From positions 6,312 through 70,311 of the forward strand of contig CAJUAH010000021.1 of the NCBI GenBank assembly GCA_910584375.1: a stretch of DNA of 64,000 bases. The letters run 5' to 3'. Below the pieces are notes generated by a model, which worked only from the letters and a program-made list of their open reading frames with translations, was not told where the DNA came from and did no database searches. This DNA comes from an uncultured Acetatifactor sp. (GTDB taxonomy: Bacteria > Bacillota > Clostridia > Lachnospirales > Lachnospiraceae). Position numbers and translations under genes: made by a program. How positions within the stretch are numbered: the stretch's first letter is position 1; the number at the start of each line of letters is the position of its first letter. This document shows positions 43,678-51,898 of this stretch, one piece after another.

Positions 43678-44706
43678 ATGGGTTTCACTTTTATTGAAAA
43701 ATTGCCCACCCCGGACGAGATCCGGGCCGAATATCCGCTCCCCCAAGCGTTGGCGCAGCGCAAAATAGAGCGCGACAGGGAGATACGGGAAGTGCTCACC
43801 GGGGAGAGCCACAAACTGCTGGTGATCATCGGCCCCTGCTCCGCGGACAACGAAGATTCCGTATGCGATTACGTGAATCGACTGGCCGCGCTGAACGATA
43901 AAGTATCCGACAAGCTGATCCTGATCCCCAGGATCTACACCAACAAACCCCGCACCACCGGGGAGGGTTACAAGGGGATCATACACCAGCCCGATCCCCA
44001 AAAACAGGAGGATTTTCTGGCCGGGCTCGTTGCCATGCGGAAAATGCATATCCGGGCCATCATGGAAACCGGGCTGACCGCCGCGGACGAAATGTTATAC
44101 CCCGATAACTGGGGCTATGTATCGGATATCCTCTCCTATGTGGCTATCGGCGCCCGCTCCGTGGAAGACCAGCAGCACCGTCTCACCGTCAGCGGCTTTG
44201 ACGTGCCCGCCGGGATGAAAAACCCCACCAGCGGCGATTTTTCCGTGATGCTGAACTCCGTATTCGCGGCCCAGCACCCCCACTCCTTTATCTATCGGGG
44301 CTGGTCGGTACAGACAAACGGCAACGATCTGGCCCACACTGTGCTGCGGGGAGCCACCAGCAAACACGGCAACAGTACGCCCAACTACCACTATGAGGAC
44401 TTAAACCGCCTGATGGAGATGTACGGCAGGATGGAACTGAAGAATCCGGCCTGCATTATAGATTCCAACCACTCCAACTCCAACAAGCAGTTTGCCCAGC
44501 AGATCCGCATTGTCAAGGAAGTCATGCACAGCCGCAAGTTAAACGCCGATATTCACAAGCTGGTCAAAGGCGTCATGGTGGAGAGCTATATCGAAGAGGG
44601 CTGCCAGAAAGTCGGCGGCGGCGTCTACGGCAAATCCATCACCGATCCCTGCCTGGGCTGGAAGGACACGGAAAGACTGATCTTTGATCTGGCTGAATAT
44701 GAATAA
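43678..44706 (+). CDS. 3-deoxy-7-phosphoheptulonate synthase, type I
   Basis: A 342-residue enzyme of the AroF/AroG/AroH type that joins phosphoenolpyruvate and erythrose 4-phosphate, the first step of the shikimate pathway. LLVIIGPCSADNED and LIPRIYTNKPRTTGEGYKG are substrate loops; IDSNHSNSNKQF and VMVESYIEEG carry metal and substrate ligands. ATG at 43678. It stands alone with its own promoter and terminator, away from other aro genes. Which aromatic amino acid inhibits it cannot be told by eye. Confidence 0.95.
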   Translation: MGFTFIEKLPTPDEIRAEYPLPQALAQRKIERDREIREVLTGESHKLLVIIGPCSADNEDSVCDYVNRLAALNDKVSDKLILIPRIYTNKPRTTGEGYKGIIHQPDPQKQEDFLAGLVAMRKMHIRAIMETGLTAADEMLYPDNWGYVSDILSYVAIGARSVEDQQHRLTVSGFDVPAGMKNPTSGDFSVMLNSVFAAQHPHSFIYRGWSVQTNGNDLAHTVLRGATSKHGNSTPNYHYEDLNRLMEMYGRMELKNPACIIDSNHSNSNKQFAQQIRIVKEVMHSRKLNADIHKLVKGVMVESYIEEGCQKVGGGVYGKSITDPCLGWKDTERLIFDLAEYE

Positions 44707-44747
44707 GCCTGACAGACATACGGCACGATAAGCCAAGGCAAATAAAA

Positions 44748-44798
44748 GAAGTTCCATGGGAACCGATCTTTGCGGCAAACATGGAACTTCTTATATTT
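44748..44798. terminator. Terminator between DAHP synthase and the xer gene
   Basis: GAAGTTCCATG (44748-44758) pairs with CATGGAACTTC (44780-44790), followed by TTATATTTT on the plus strand. The convergent xer gene ends 10 bp further on. Confidence 0.8.
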
Positions 44799-44807
44799 TC
44801 ATGCCTG

Positions 44808-45689
44808 TTAAGCTCTTGGATGCGCCTGGGCATATTCCTCTCTGGAATTGTGACGGTAGACCGCCGCCAGTTTCTGTATCGCCCCCGTATCCGTATGCCC
44901 CATCATCTCCTGTACGCTCCGCACATCCGCGCCGTTCTCTATCAGGTGTACGGCAAAAGCATACCGCAGGCTGTGCGGCGTCACCTCTTTTTGTATTGCA
45001 GCCTTTTCTCCGTATCCGTGAACCATTTTCCATACGCCCTGCCGGCTCATGGCCTGCCCGCTGCAATTTACGAACAGAGTTTCGCAGCGAATATCCGCCA
45101 ATGCCTCCCGCCCCCTGTCCATATATTCCAGCAGGGCCGCCCTGGCATGATTGCCAAAGGGAATGACCCGCTTTCTGTCACCCTCTTTGCATTGTAAAAA
45201 TCCCAGTCTGAGATTCACATCAGATATCTTCAGCGCGATTAACTCCGACACCTTGATCCCCGTGGCGTACAGCAGTTCCAGTATCGCCCGGTCCCGCTGC
45301 TGTCTGGGCCTGTCTCCCGACGGTTGCTCCAAAAGCAGCCTTACCTCCTCCACAGTAAGAACTTCCGGCGCATCCTGTTCCTGTCGGGGGGATTGTAAAC
45401 TCTCTGAGACATCCTCTTTTATCAGATACATCTTTACCATATAACGATAAAAAGCCCGCACCGAGGACATACGCCGGGACACGGTAGACGCCTTTTTCTC
45501 CCTGCCCAGCATTTGAAAATACTGCTTTAGATGGCCGGGAGTTGTCTCGCGAAAGTCCGTTATTTCCTGCACCCTTTCCAGATACTGCCCCAGTTGGCGC
45601 AGATCCCGCCGATAAGAATCCACCGTATTGCCGGACAGCCCCTTAGTCTGCTGTAAATATACTGTAAACTGTTCTATCTGTTCTTCCAT
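44808..45689 (-). CDS. XerD-like tyrosine recombinase with Arg-to-Lys active-site change
   Basis: A 293-residue phage-integrase-type recombinase. The N-terminal SAM-like DNA-binding domain covers about 1-95 and the catalytic domain about 105-293. Catalytic positions compared with XerD: the first Arg is Lys146 (YATGIKVSEL, codon AAG) where the family has GLRVSEL or GIRVSEL; the His/Arg pair H239-S-L-R242 is present; His265 is present in MGH; the nucleophile Tyr278 is present in AVYRH. The usual His after LR is Tyr243. Loss of the first Arg predicts poor or no strand cleavage. ATG at 45689 follows GGAAG-like sequence weakly. It lies just downstream of spoIIM in the same direction, a clostridial arrangement; no phage genes are near. 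Confidence 0.88.
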   Translation of the reverse strand: MEEQIEQFTVYLQQTKGLSGNTVDSYRRDLRQLGQYLERVQEITDFRETTPGHLKQYFQMLGREKKASTVSRRMSSVRAFYRYMVKMYLIKEDVSESLQSPRQEQDAPEVLTVEEVRLLLEQPSGDRPRQQRDRAILELLYATGIKVSELIALKISDVNLRLGFLQCKEGDRKRVIPFGNHARAALLEYMDRGREALADIRCETLFVNCSGQAMSRQGVWKMVHGYGEKAAIQKEVTPHSLRYAFAVHLIENGADVRSVQEMMGHTDTGAIQKLAAVYRHNSREEYAQAHPRA

Positions 45690-45837
45690 ATATGTATTTC
45701 CCTTTTTCGTTTCTGATTTCCCTTTTTATCTCCGGTTCCCTTTGTGTTTCCAAGACGCAAATACACTTTTTTGATTATAACATCAGCAAAATTCCATGTC
45801 AATTTCCCAAAGGAAACAAAGCAGCCCCGCAAATATT

Positions 45838-46449
45838 TTAAAACAGTTTCAGAACCAGACGCAGCAGCAAGGGATTGACATATGCCTCCAGCCAGCAGCC
45901 CACGGCAAGCACAAATAAAAGAAGTCCCGCCTGGGCTGACAGTCGCATCCCCATACGTTTCAGACCGCCCAGGCCCTCAATGCCGTTCATATAAAAGAGC
46001 CGCCTGCAGGTTCGCTCCCCCAGCGCAAACAAATATATCCATGCCGGCACATAAACCAGCGCCTGTGGAAACAGGCCCGCAACAAGCAGACATATGCCCC
46101 TGATTCCATGTTCTGAAAACAGCATGACCAGCAAAAGCCCCAGAGAAAACCCGCAGCGACAAGTATAAAACCATACTGCCGCCAGACCCAAAAACGTGGT
46201 GGAAAGAAGAATGAACAAAATAGCCGCCCCCAGTCTCTGCCACAGCAGGCGCAGAAAAAGTGAACTGTTGTCGATCACGGCATAACGCGCCTGCAACAGG
46301 GCATTTTCTCCCAGCAGCTCAATTCCCGACAACAACTCACTTTTAAAAATACTGGCGAGCACAATACCGCCGCATATTCCGATAATAAACAAGATCAACT
46401 GTTTATTGTTAAACCTCAACTCATCCTCTTCCCGCATATCCCCATGCAT
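45838..46449 (-). CDS. spoIIM: Stage II sporulation protein M
   Basis: A 203-residue membrane protein with four to five helices (LILFIIGICGGIVLASIF; LGAAILFILLSTTFLGLAAV; GICLLVAGLFPQALVYVPAW; AQAGLLLFVLAVGCWLEAYV). SpoIIM holds SpoIID and SpoIIP at the septum for engulfment. The start is uncertain: ATG at 46449 has no ribosome site and ATG at 46437 has GGGGAT too close. The xer-like gene follows after 148 bp. Confidence 0.88.
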   Translation of the reverse strand: MHGDMREEDELRFNNKQLILFIIGICGGIVLASIFKSELLSGIELLGENALLQARYAVIDNSSLFLRLLWQRLGAAILFILLSTTFLGLAAVWFYTCRCGFSLGLLLVMLFSEHGIRGICLLVAGLFPQALVYVPAWIYLFALGERTCRRLFYMNGIEGLGGLKRMGMRLSAQAGLLLFVLAVGCWLEAYVNPLLLRLVLKLF

Positions 46450-46558
46450 AGAACTATTGACATTCTATTGTATGCCGCAGGATATCCCTGCATGACTGAC
46501 AGACCTGTCCTTCCAGCCTGACAAGTCATATCTGCGGTACTATTTTAACCGATTCGTC

Positions 46559-47848
46559 TTAAGCTCCCAGCAACTTCTCCACGCTGACCAGTTTCACGCA
46601 GAGAACAAACAGATCCGTAGCCATGGCCATCTCCTCAGGGGTGGGGAAAGAAGGAGCTATGCGTATATTACTGTCCCTGGGATCCCTACCGTAAGGGTAA
46701 GTGGCTCCTGCTCCGGTCAGCGTGACGCCCGCCTCCCCGCACTTTGCAACGATGGCTTTGGCGCAGCCCTCCATGGCATCAAAAGAGATAAAATAGCCGC
46801 CGTTGGGTTTCGTCCAACGGCCGATCTCCAGCCCCTCCAGTTCTCTCTCCAGTACCTGCTGTACCGCCTCGAATTTGGGCCGCATGATAGCCGCATGCTT
46901 TCTCATATGAGCCTTGATACCCTCAAAATCCTTGAAATAGCGCACATGCCGCAGCTGGTTGATCTTGTCGTAACCGATAGTCTGGATCGTCATGGACTTT
47001 TTGATATAGTCCAGATTCCCTTTAGACGCCGCGACAGCCGCCACTCCCGCGCCGGAAAAACTGATCTTGGAGGTGGATGCGAACTCGTATACCATATCCG
47101 GGTTACCGGCTTTCTCGCACTCGCTCAATATCTCCAATATCTCATCCTGCCTGTCCTCGTAAAGGTGGTGTACCGCATAGGCATTGTCCCAAAATATCCG
47201 AAAATCTTCGGCGGCGGGCTTAAGCGCCGCAAAACGCCGGACCGTCTCGTCGCTGTAGCTGTACCCCTGGGGATTGGAGTACTTGGGAACACACCAGATC
47301 CCCTTGATACTCTCGTCCTCTCTCACCAATCTTTCCACCATATCCATATCGGGCCCCTGGGGTGTCATGGGCACGTTGATCATCTCAATCCCAAAATGCT
47401 CAGTAATGGCAAAATGCCTGTCATATCCGGGCACAGGGCAAAGGAACTTCACCTTATCCAGCTTACACCAGGGCGTCCCGCCCATCACGCCGTGGGTCAT
47501 GGACCGGGATACCGTATCATACATGATCGTCAGACTGGCATTGCCGCAGACAATCACATGATCCGCCGATACACCCATGATATCCGCCATCATGTGCTTG
47601 GCCTCCGTCAAACCGTCCAGCACACCGTAATTGCGCACATCCACATTCTCCATGCTCCTCATGTCGCTCTGGGAATTTAACACGTCAAATATATCCATAC
47701 CCATATCCAGCTGAGACACGCCCGGTTTTCCCCTGGACATATCCAACTGCAATCCTCTGGTCTTCGCCGCCTCATATTCTTTTGTCAGCTGTTTATGCAG
47801 CTGTTCCAATTCCTCTTTGCTTAACTCCTTATAAGCCTTCCTCTCCAT
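46559..47848 (-). CDS. PLP-dependent aminotransferase (Asp_aminotransf type)
   Basis: A 429-residue class I/II aminotransferase. The N-terminus (LDMSRGKPGVSQLDMGMDIF), PLP region GNASLTIMYD, WCVPKYSNPQGYSYSDETVR and the lysine block FASTSKISFSGAGVAA are those of the bacterial aspartate/alanine-glyoxylate aminotransferase-like family annotated as Asp_aminotransf. ATG at 47848 is the first start where similarity begins; the frame reaches 48016 without a ribosome site. A TTGTATACAA palindrome lies upstream. The amino donor cannot be read from the sequence. Confidence 0.9.
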   Translation of the reverse strand: MERKAYKELSKEELEQLHKQLTKEYEAAKTRGLQLDMSRGKPGVSQLDMGMDIFDVLNSQSDMRSMENVDVRNYGVLDGLTEAKHMMADIMGVSADHVIVCGNASLTIMYDTVSRSMTHGVMGGTPWCKLDKVKFLCPVPGYDRHFAITEHFGIEMINVPMTPQGPDMDMVERLVREDESIKGIWCVPKYSNPQGYSYSDETVRRFAALKPAAEDFRIFWDNAYAVHHLYEDRQDEILEILSECEKAGNPDMVYEFASTSKISFSGAGVAAVAASKGNLDYIKKSMTIQTIGYDKINQLRHVRYFKDFEGIKAHMRKHAAIMRPKFEAVQQVLERELEGLEIGRWTKPNGGYFISFDAMEGCAKAIVAKCGEAGVTLTGAGATYPYGRDPRDSNIRIAPSFPTPEEMAMATDLFVLCVKLVSVEKLLGA

Positions 47849-47919
47849 GTCTTTCAACCCAGCCTTTCTATAACATCTTATGGAATGTCGGTGATTCCAT
47901 CGGCATATACGATTGGATA

Positions 47920-47931
47920 ATTGTATACAAT
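47920..47931. promoter_or_regulatory. ATTGTATACAAT palindrome upstream of the aminotransferase gene
   Basis: A perfect 12-bp palindrome 72 bp before the start. The core TTGTATACAA fits operators of GntR-family (FadR-type) repressors. No GntR gene is in the window. Confidence 0.4.
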
Positions 47932-48000
47932 CATACATCCCGTATATATTACTACAATTCTTCTCAATAGACAAGAGTTTTTTACGAAAAAATACGTTAA

Positions 48001-48030
48001 AAAAAGAGCCCCGCAAGCGGAACTCTTTTT
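48001..48030 (-). terminator. Terminator of rny
   Basis: AAAAAGAG (48001-48008) and CTCTTTTT (48023-48030) with the inner pair CCGC/GCGG. On the minus strand the stem is followed by seven T residues. It lies 29 bp after the rny stop. Confidence 0.88.
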
Positions 48031-48058
48031 ACCTTTTCACTTTTAGTCACTGGTTTCA

Positions 48059-49621
48059 TTATTTCGCGTAGTCAATCACGCGAGATTCACGGATCACATT
48101 GACTTTAATCTGTCCGGGATATTCCAGCTCCGCCTCTATCTGTTTGGAGATATCGCGGGCCAGCAGCACCATATCCGCATCTGTAATCTGCTCAGGTACC
48201 ACCATCACTCGGACTTCACGACCTGCCTGAATAGCAAAAGACTTGTCTACTCCCTTGAAATTGTTGGTTATTTCTTCTAACTGTTTTAATCTGCTGGTAT
48301 AGGTTTCCAGCGTTTCCCTTCTGGCCCCCGGTCTCGCGGCAGAAATCGTATCAGCAGCCTGTACGATACATGCGATCAGGGAAGTGGCCTCCACATCGCC
48401 ATGATGGGATTCCACGGCATTGATAACGGTAGCATTCTCTTTGTATTTCCTGCAAAGCTCCGAGCCTAACTGAATATGGGAGCCTTCCATCTCATGATCC
48501 ACTGCCTTGCCAATGTCATGCAGCAGACCAGCCCGCTTGGCCAGTCTCACATCCAACCCCATCTCGGCGGCAAGCAGGCCTGAAAGCTGCGCAACCTCGA
48601 TGGAATGTTTCAACGCGTTCTGCCCATAGCTGGTTCTGAATTTCATTCTACCCAAAAGTTTGATGAGTTCGGGATGAATACCATGCACACCTACTTCCAG
48701 AGTGGCGGCTTCACCTTCCTCCTTGATCATCACTTCGACTTCACGCTGTGCCTTCTCCACCATCTCTTCAATCCGGGCGGGATGGATACGACCGTCAACG
48801 ATCAGTTTCTCTAAGGCGATCCGCGCCACCTCCCGGCGAATCGGATCAAAGCCCGACAGAATAACTGCCTCCGGTGTATCGTCAATGATCAGATCTACAC
48901 CGGTCATGGTCTCCAAAGTACGAATATTCCGTCCTTCGCGGCCAATAATACGACCTTTCATCTCATCATTAGGAAGCTGTACAACAGAAATAGTGGTTTC
49001 AGAGACATGGTCTGCCGCGCATCTCTGGATCGCAGATACCACATATTCCTTGGCTTTCTTGTCTGCTTCTTCTTTGGCCCGACTCTCCATATCCTTGATC
49101 ATCACGGCCGTTTCATGCTTTACTTCATCTTCAACAATTTTCAATAAGTAGTCTTTTGCCTGTTCAGAGGTCAACCCGGAAATTCTTTCCAGTTCCTGTA
49201 CTCTCTGCTCGTTCAGCCTGGAAACTTCTTCCTTAAGCTTATTTAATGATTCCTCACGGGCAGTCAAGCTTGCTTCTCGCTTTTCGATGGCGTCAGCTTT
49301 CTTATCGATGTTCTCCTCTTTCTGCTGGACTCTGCGCTCGTAACGCTGCGCCTCCGCTCTTCGCTCCTTGATCTCCTTGTCCAGTTCATTCTTTGTACGA
49401 ATGGACTCTTCCTTGACTTCAAGCAGCGATTCACGCTTTTTGGACTCCGCAGTCTTGAGGGCCTCATCGATAATCTCTCTGGCCTTGTCCTGAGCGTTGC
49501 CGATGGTGGACGCCGTTACCTTCTTCTGATAAGCAGAAGTAACAACCGCCGTGACAATCGCTGTAACAAGGATACAGATTACCGCTGTAACAGCACAACC
49601 GATAATAACACTTGCATCCAT
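48059..49621 (-). CDS. rny: Ribonuclease Y
   Basis: A 520-residue membrane-anchored endoribonuclease that starts mRNA decay. An N-terminal membrane helix (about 4-30) is followed by a long charged coiled coil (about 35-200), a KH domain (IIGREGRNIRTLETMTGVDL) and an HD domain with AGLLHDIGKAVDHEMEGSH. ATG at 49621 is preceded by AGGAGG. It has its own promoter and terminator. Confidence 0.97.
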   Translation of the reverse strand: MDASVIIGCAVTAVICILVTAIVTAVVTSAYQKKVTASTIGNAQDKAREIIDEALKTAESKKRESLLEVKEESIRTKNELDKEIKERRAEAQRYERRVQQKEENIDKKADAIEKREASLTAREESLNKLKEEVSRLNEQRVQELERISGLTSEQAKDYLLKIVEDEVKHETAVMIKDMESRAKEEADKKAKEYVVSAIQRCAADHVSETTISVVQLPNDEMKGRIIGREGRNIRTLETMTGVDLIIDDTPEAVILSGFDPIRREVARIALEKLIVDGRIHPARIEEMVEKAQREVEVMIKEEGEAATLEVGVHGIHPELIKLLGRMKFRTSYGQNALKHSIEVAQLSGLLAAEMGLDVRLAKRAGLLHDIGKAVDHEMEGSHIQLGSELCRKYKENATVINAVESHHGDVEATSLIACIVQAADTISAARPGARRETLETYTSRLKQLEEITNNFKGVDKSFAIQAGREVRVMVVPEQITDADMVLLARDISKQIEAELEYPGQIKVNVIRESRVIDYAK

Positions 49622-49718
49622 TACAGGAGCACCTCCTTATTAAATTTTCATTGTACAAATATCTAATATAGAATGTATGTACTGCTCACATTCTAACAGG
49701 CAATCTACAACATATAAA

Positions 49719-49747
49719 ATTTTAAACCGAAATGAACGTTATGTCAA
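49719..49747 (-). promoter_or_regulatory. Sigma-A type promoter of rny
   Basis: Minus strand consensus TTGACA (49742-49747) and TAAAAT (49719-49724) with a 17-bp spacer, about 100 bp before the start. Confidence 0.75.
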
Positions 49748-49794
49748 GCAGTATTTTATTTAATCCAGAGATTTGGTTCTACTGCTCTGCTGAC

Positions 49795-50415
49795 CTATAT
49801 CTCCGGATCCATATGCAGGGCTTTTCGGATGACTTCTCCCGAAAAGCCCCTGTACGCCAGAAAATTGTATAAACGCTGCTGTTCTTTGCGGTCGCCGGAA
49901 TCTTTGTCATAATGTTTCCGCTTAAGCAGTTCGCAGGCCATCCGCAGCTCATCCTGGCCGCCGTCCTGCTCCTGCCAGTTCTGGACGGCCTGCTCCAGGA
50001 TATCCCTGGCGATGCCCTTTTGCTGTAACTCCAATTCCATCCGCCGCAGGGATTTTTTACCGGCGAAAGCGGCCAAGTAGCTCTGCGCGTAGCGCGTATC
50101 GTCAACATAGCGCCAGGATCTCACATATTCCAGCGCCTGCTCTGCCGTCTCCTGCGGATAGCCGCCGTCCAGCAGCTTATCCCGGAGTTGCTTTTCAGTA
50201 TAGTCTCTGTGTTGCAGCAGATTCATGGCCCGCATTTTGGCCCTGCGGGGCAAAAGCTCCTCCAGCACTTTCCGCAAGTTCTCTTCCGTCAGCTCTTCCC
50301 CCGCCGCGATACCATATTGACGCAGTTCACCCTTGTACAGGACGAAACAGAAATCATGATCCACACAGATTCTGCACTGTTTTTTTGATATATCCGTTAT
50401 CTCCGTCACTGTCAT
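49795..50415 (-). CDS. recX: RecX, regulator of RecA
   Basis: A 206-residue helical protein that binds and inhibits RecA filaments. It shows the RecX three-helix repeats: AMNLLQHRDYTEKQLRDKLL (about 63-82), YVDDTRYAQSYLAAFAGKKS and YNFLAYRGFSGEVIRKALHM. It starts 6 bp after the recA stop and is co-transcribed with recA. The unusual N-terminal 60 residues resemble the extra domain common in clostridial RecX. Confidence 0.92.
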   Translation of the reverse strand: MTVTEITDISKKQCRICVDHDFCFVLYKGELRQYGIAAGEELTEENLRKVLEELLPRRAKMRAMNLLQHRDYTEKQLRDKLLDGGYPQETAEQALEYVRSWRYVDDTRYAQSYLAAFAGKKSLRRMELELQQKGIARDILEQAVQNWQEQDGGQDELRMACELLKRKHYDKDSGDRKEQQRLYNFLAYRGFSGEVIRKALHMDPEI

Positions 50416-50421
50416 GAACGC

Positions 50422-51459
50422 TTACTTTTCCTTCTCCGGCGCGGCCTCTGTCCCGGCGGCGCCGCCATGCAATCCAAAATGCTCCCGCACTTTGCCCTCT
50501 ATCTCCTGGCATACCGCCGGATTGTCCTTCAAATACTGTTTGGCGTTCTCGCGCCCCTGGCCGATCTTATCTCCGTTGTATGCATACCATGCTCCGGACT
50601 TATTCACGATATCCACGCTGGCAGCCAGATCCAGGATATCGCCCACCACGGAGATTCCTTCCCCGAACATAATGTCAAACTCCGCCTCCTTGAAGGGAGG
50701 AGCGATCTTGTTTTTGACCACTTTGACCCTTGTATGGTTCCCGATGATCTCGCCTCCCTGCTTTAAAGCCTCCACACGGCGCACATCCATGCGCACGGAT
50801 GAATAGAATTTCAGAGCCCGGCCTCCGGTGGTGGTCTCCGGGTTGCCAAACATCACGCCCACCTTCTCACGCAGCTGATTGATGAAGATAACGGTACAGT
50901 TAGATTTGCTGATCACCGCCGTCAGTTTTCTCAGGGCCTGGGACATAAGCCTGGCCTGCAGACCCACATGGGAATCCCCCATGTCGCCGTCGATCTCGGC
51001 CTTGGGCACCAACGCGGCCACAGAGTCCACCACCACGATGTCAATGGCGCCGGAACGCACCATGGTCTCCGTAATCTCCAGCGCCTGCTCCCCGTTATCC
51101 GGCTGGGAGATATACAGATTGTCGATATCCACACCGATATTCCTGGCGTATACGGGGTCCAGCGCATGCTCCGCGTCAATAAATCCCGCAATCCCTCCTC
51201 TTTTCTGCACTTCCGCAATCATGTGCAGCGTAACAGTGGTCTTACCGCTGGACTCAGGCCCATAGATCTCCACGATTCTCCCTTTGGGGATCCCCCCCAG
51301 TCCCAGGGCGATATCCAGACTTAAAGAACCTGTAGGGATCGTCTCCACATTCATCTGATTGGCGGGATCTCCCAGTTTCATCACTGCTCCCTTGCCGTAC
51401 TGTTTCTCGATCTGGCTGATCGCCGCGTCCAATGCTTTCAGTTTTTCATTCTTCTCCAT
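50422..51459 (-). CDS. recA: Recombinase A
   Basis: A 345-residue strand-exchange ATPase and SOS co-protease. Walker A GPESSGKTT, DNA-binding loop NQLREKVGVMFGNPETTTGG and the C-terminal acidic tail are normal. ATG at 51459 (MEKNEKLKALDAAISQIEKQ). The promoter has two LexA boxes, so it is SOS-controlled. Confidence 0.98.
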   Translation of the reverse strand: MEKNEKLKALDAAISQIEKQYGKGAVMKLGDPANQMNVETIPTGSLSLDIALGLGGIPKGRIVEIYGPESSGKTTVTLHMIAEVQKRGGIAGFIDAEHALDPVYARNIGVDIDNLYISQPDNGEQALEITETMVRSGAIDIVVVDSVAALVPKAEIDGDMGDSHVGLQARLMSQALRKLTAVISKSNCTVIFINQLREKVGVMFGNPETTTGGRALKFYSSVRMDVRRVEALKQGGEIIGNHTRVKVVKNKIAPPFKEAEFDIMFGEGISVVGDILDLAASVDIVNKSGAWYAYNGDKIGQGRENAKQYLKDNPAVCQEIEGKVREHFGLHGGAAGTEAAPEKEK

Positions 51460-51574
51460 ATTTACCTCGTTTCTCCATATTTGTGGCCGACACGGTCGGC
51501 TGCCGTCTTGTTTTACCTGGGATATTTGCCAAAACGTACTTGGAGTTTATCTGTACTCTTTTCTCAGCTCTCGA

Positions 51575-51586
51575 GAACAAATGTTC
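51575..51586. promoter_or_regulatory. LexA box 1 (recA)
   Basis: GAACAAATGTTC, a perfect GAAC-N4-GTTC operator, sits just downstream of the recA -10 box. Confidence 0.8.
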
Positions 51587-51598
51587 TGTTCTTATTAC

Positions 51599-51627
51599 AG
51601 GATAAAACATCCGTTCGGCTTTGTCAA
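51599..51627 (-). promoter_or_regulatory. recA promoter with second LexA box in the spacer
   Basis: Minus strand TTGACA (51622-51627) and TATCCT (51599-51604) with a 17-bp spacer. Within the spacer, plus strand 51605-51616 reads AAACATCCGTTC, a one-mismatch LexA box. Repressor at both boxes would cover the promoter. The leader to recA is about 135 nt. The following stretch 51628-51825 shows no gene. Confidence 0.75.
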
Positions 51628-51825
51628 CAGGTTTTTGTGTTATATCCATAATAAACTATTTCAAGTCCTTTAAACAGTACTTATAAACATCCCTCCTCCA
51701 AAACTTCTCCTAAAATGCTCCGTGTGTTTATGAATCCGCTGGTCTGTGAATTCGCTGGCGAAACGCCGGACGGTGTAAAAAGAATACGGCAGTGCCGGAT
51801 ACCCCTTGCATACAGAAAATGTATC

Positions 51826-51863
51826 ACACTTCCGTTAAAAGCACAAGAGGTATGATACATTTT
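51826..51863 (-). terminator. Hairpin after cinA
   Basis: AAAATGTATCA (51826-51836) pairs with TGATACATTTT (51853-51863). It lies 35 bp after the cinA stop and separates cinA from recA; the T tract is short on the minus strand. Confidence 0.6.
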
Positions 51864-51898
51864 ATATTCTTTTCATAAATCCGCCCGTCTGCGGGCTG

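Noticed and set aside
44808..45689. Prophage or conjugative element integrase
   Set aside because: Neighbours are core sporulation and metabolic genes; no excisionase, repressor or structural genes; the spoIIM neighbourhood is typical for a chromosomal Xer-like gene.
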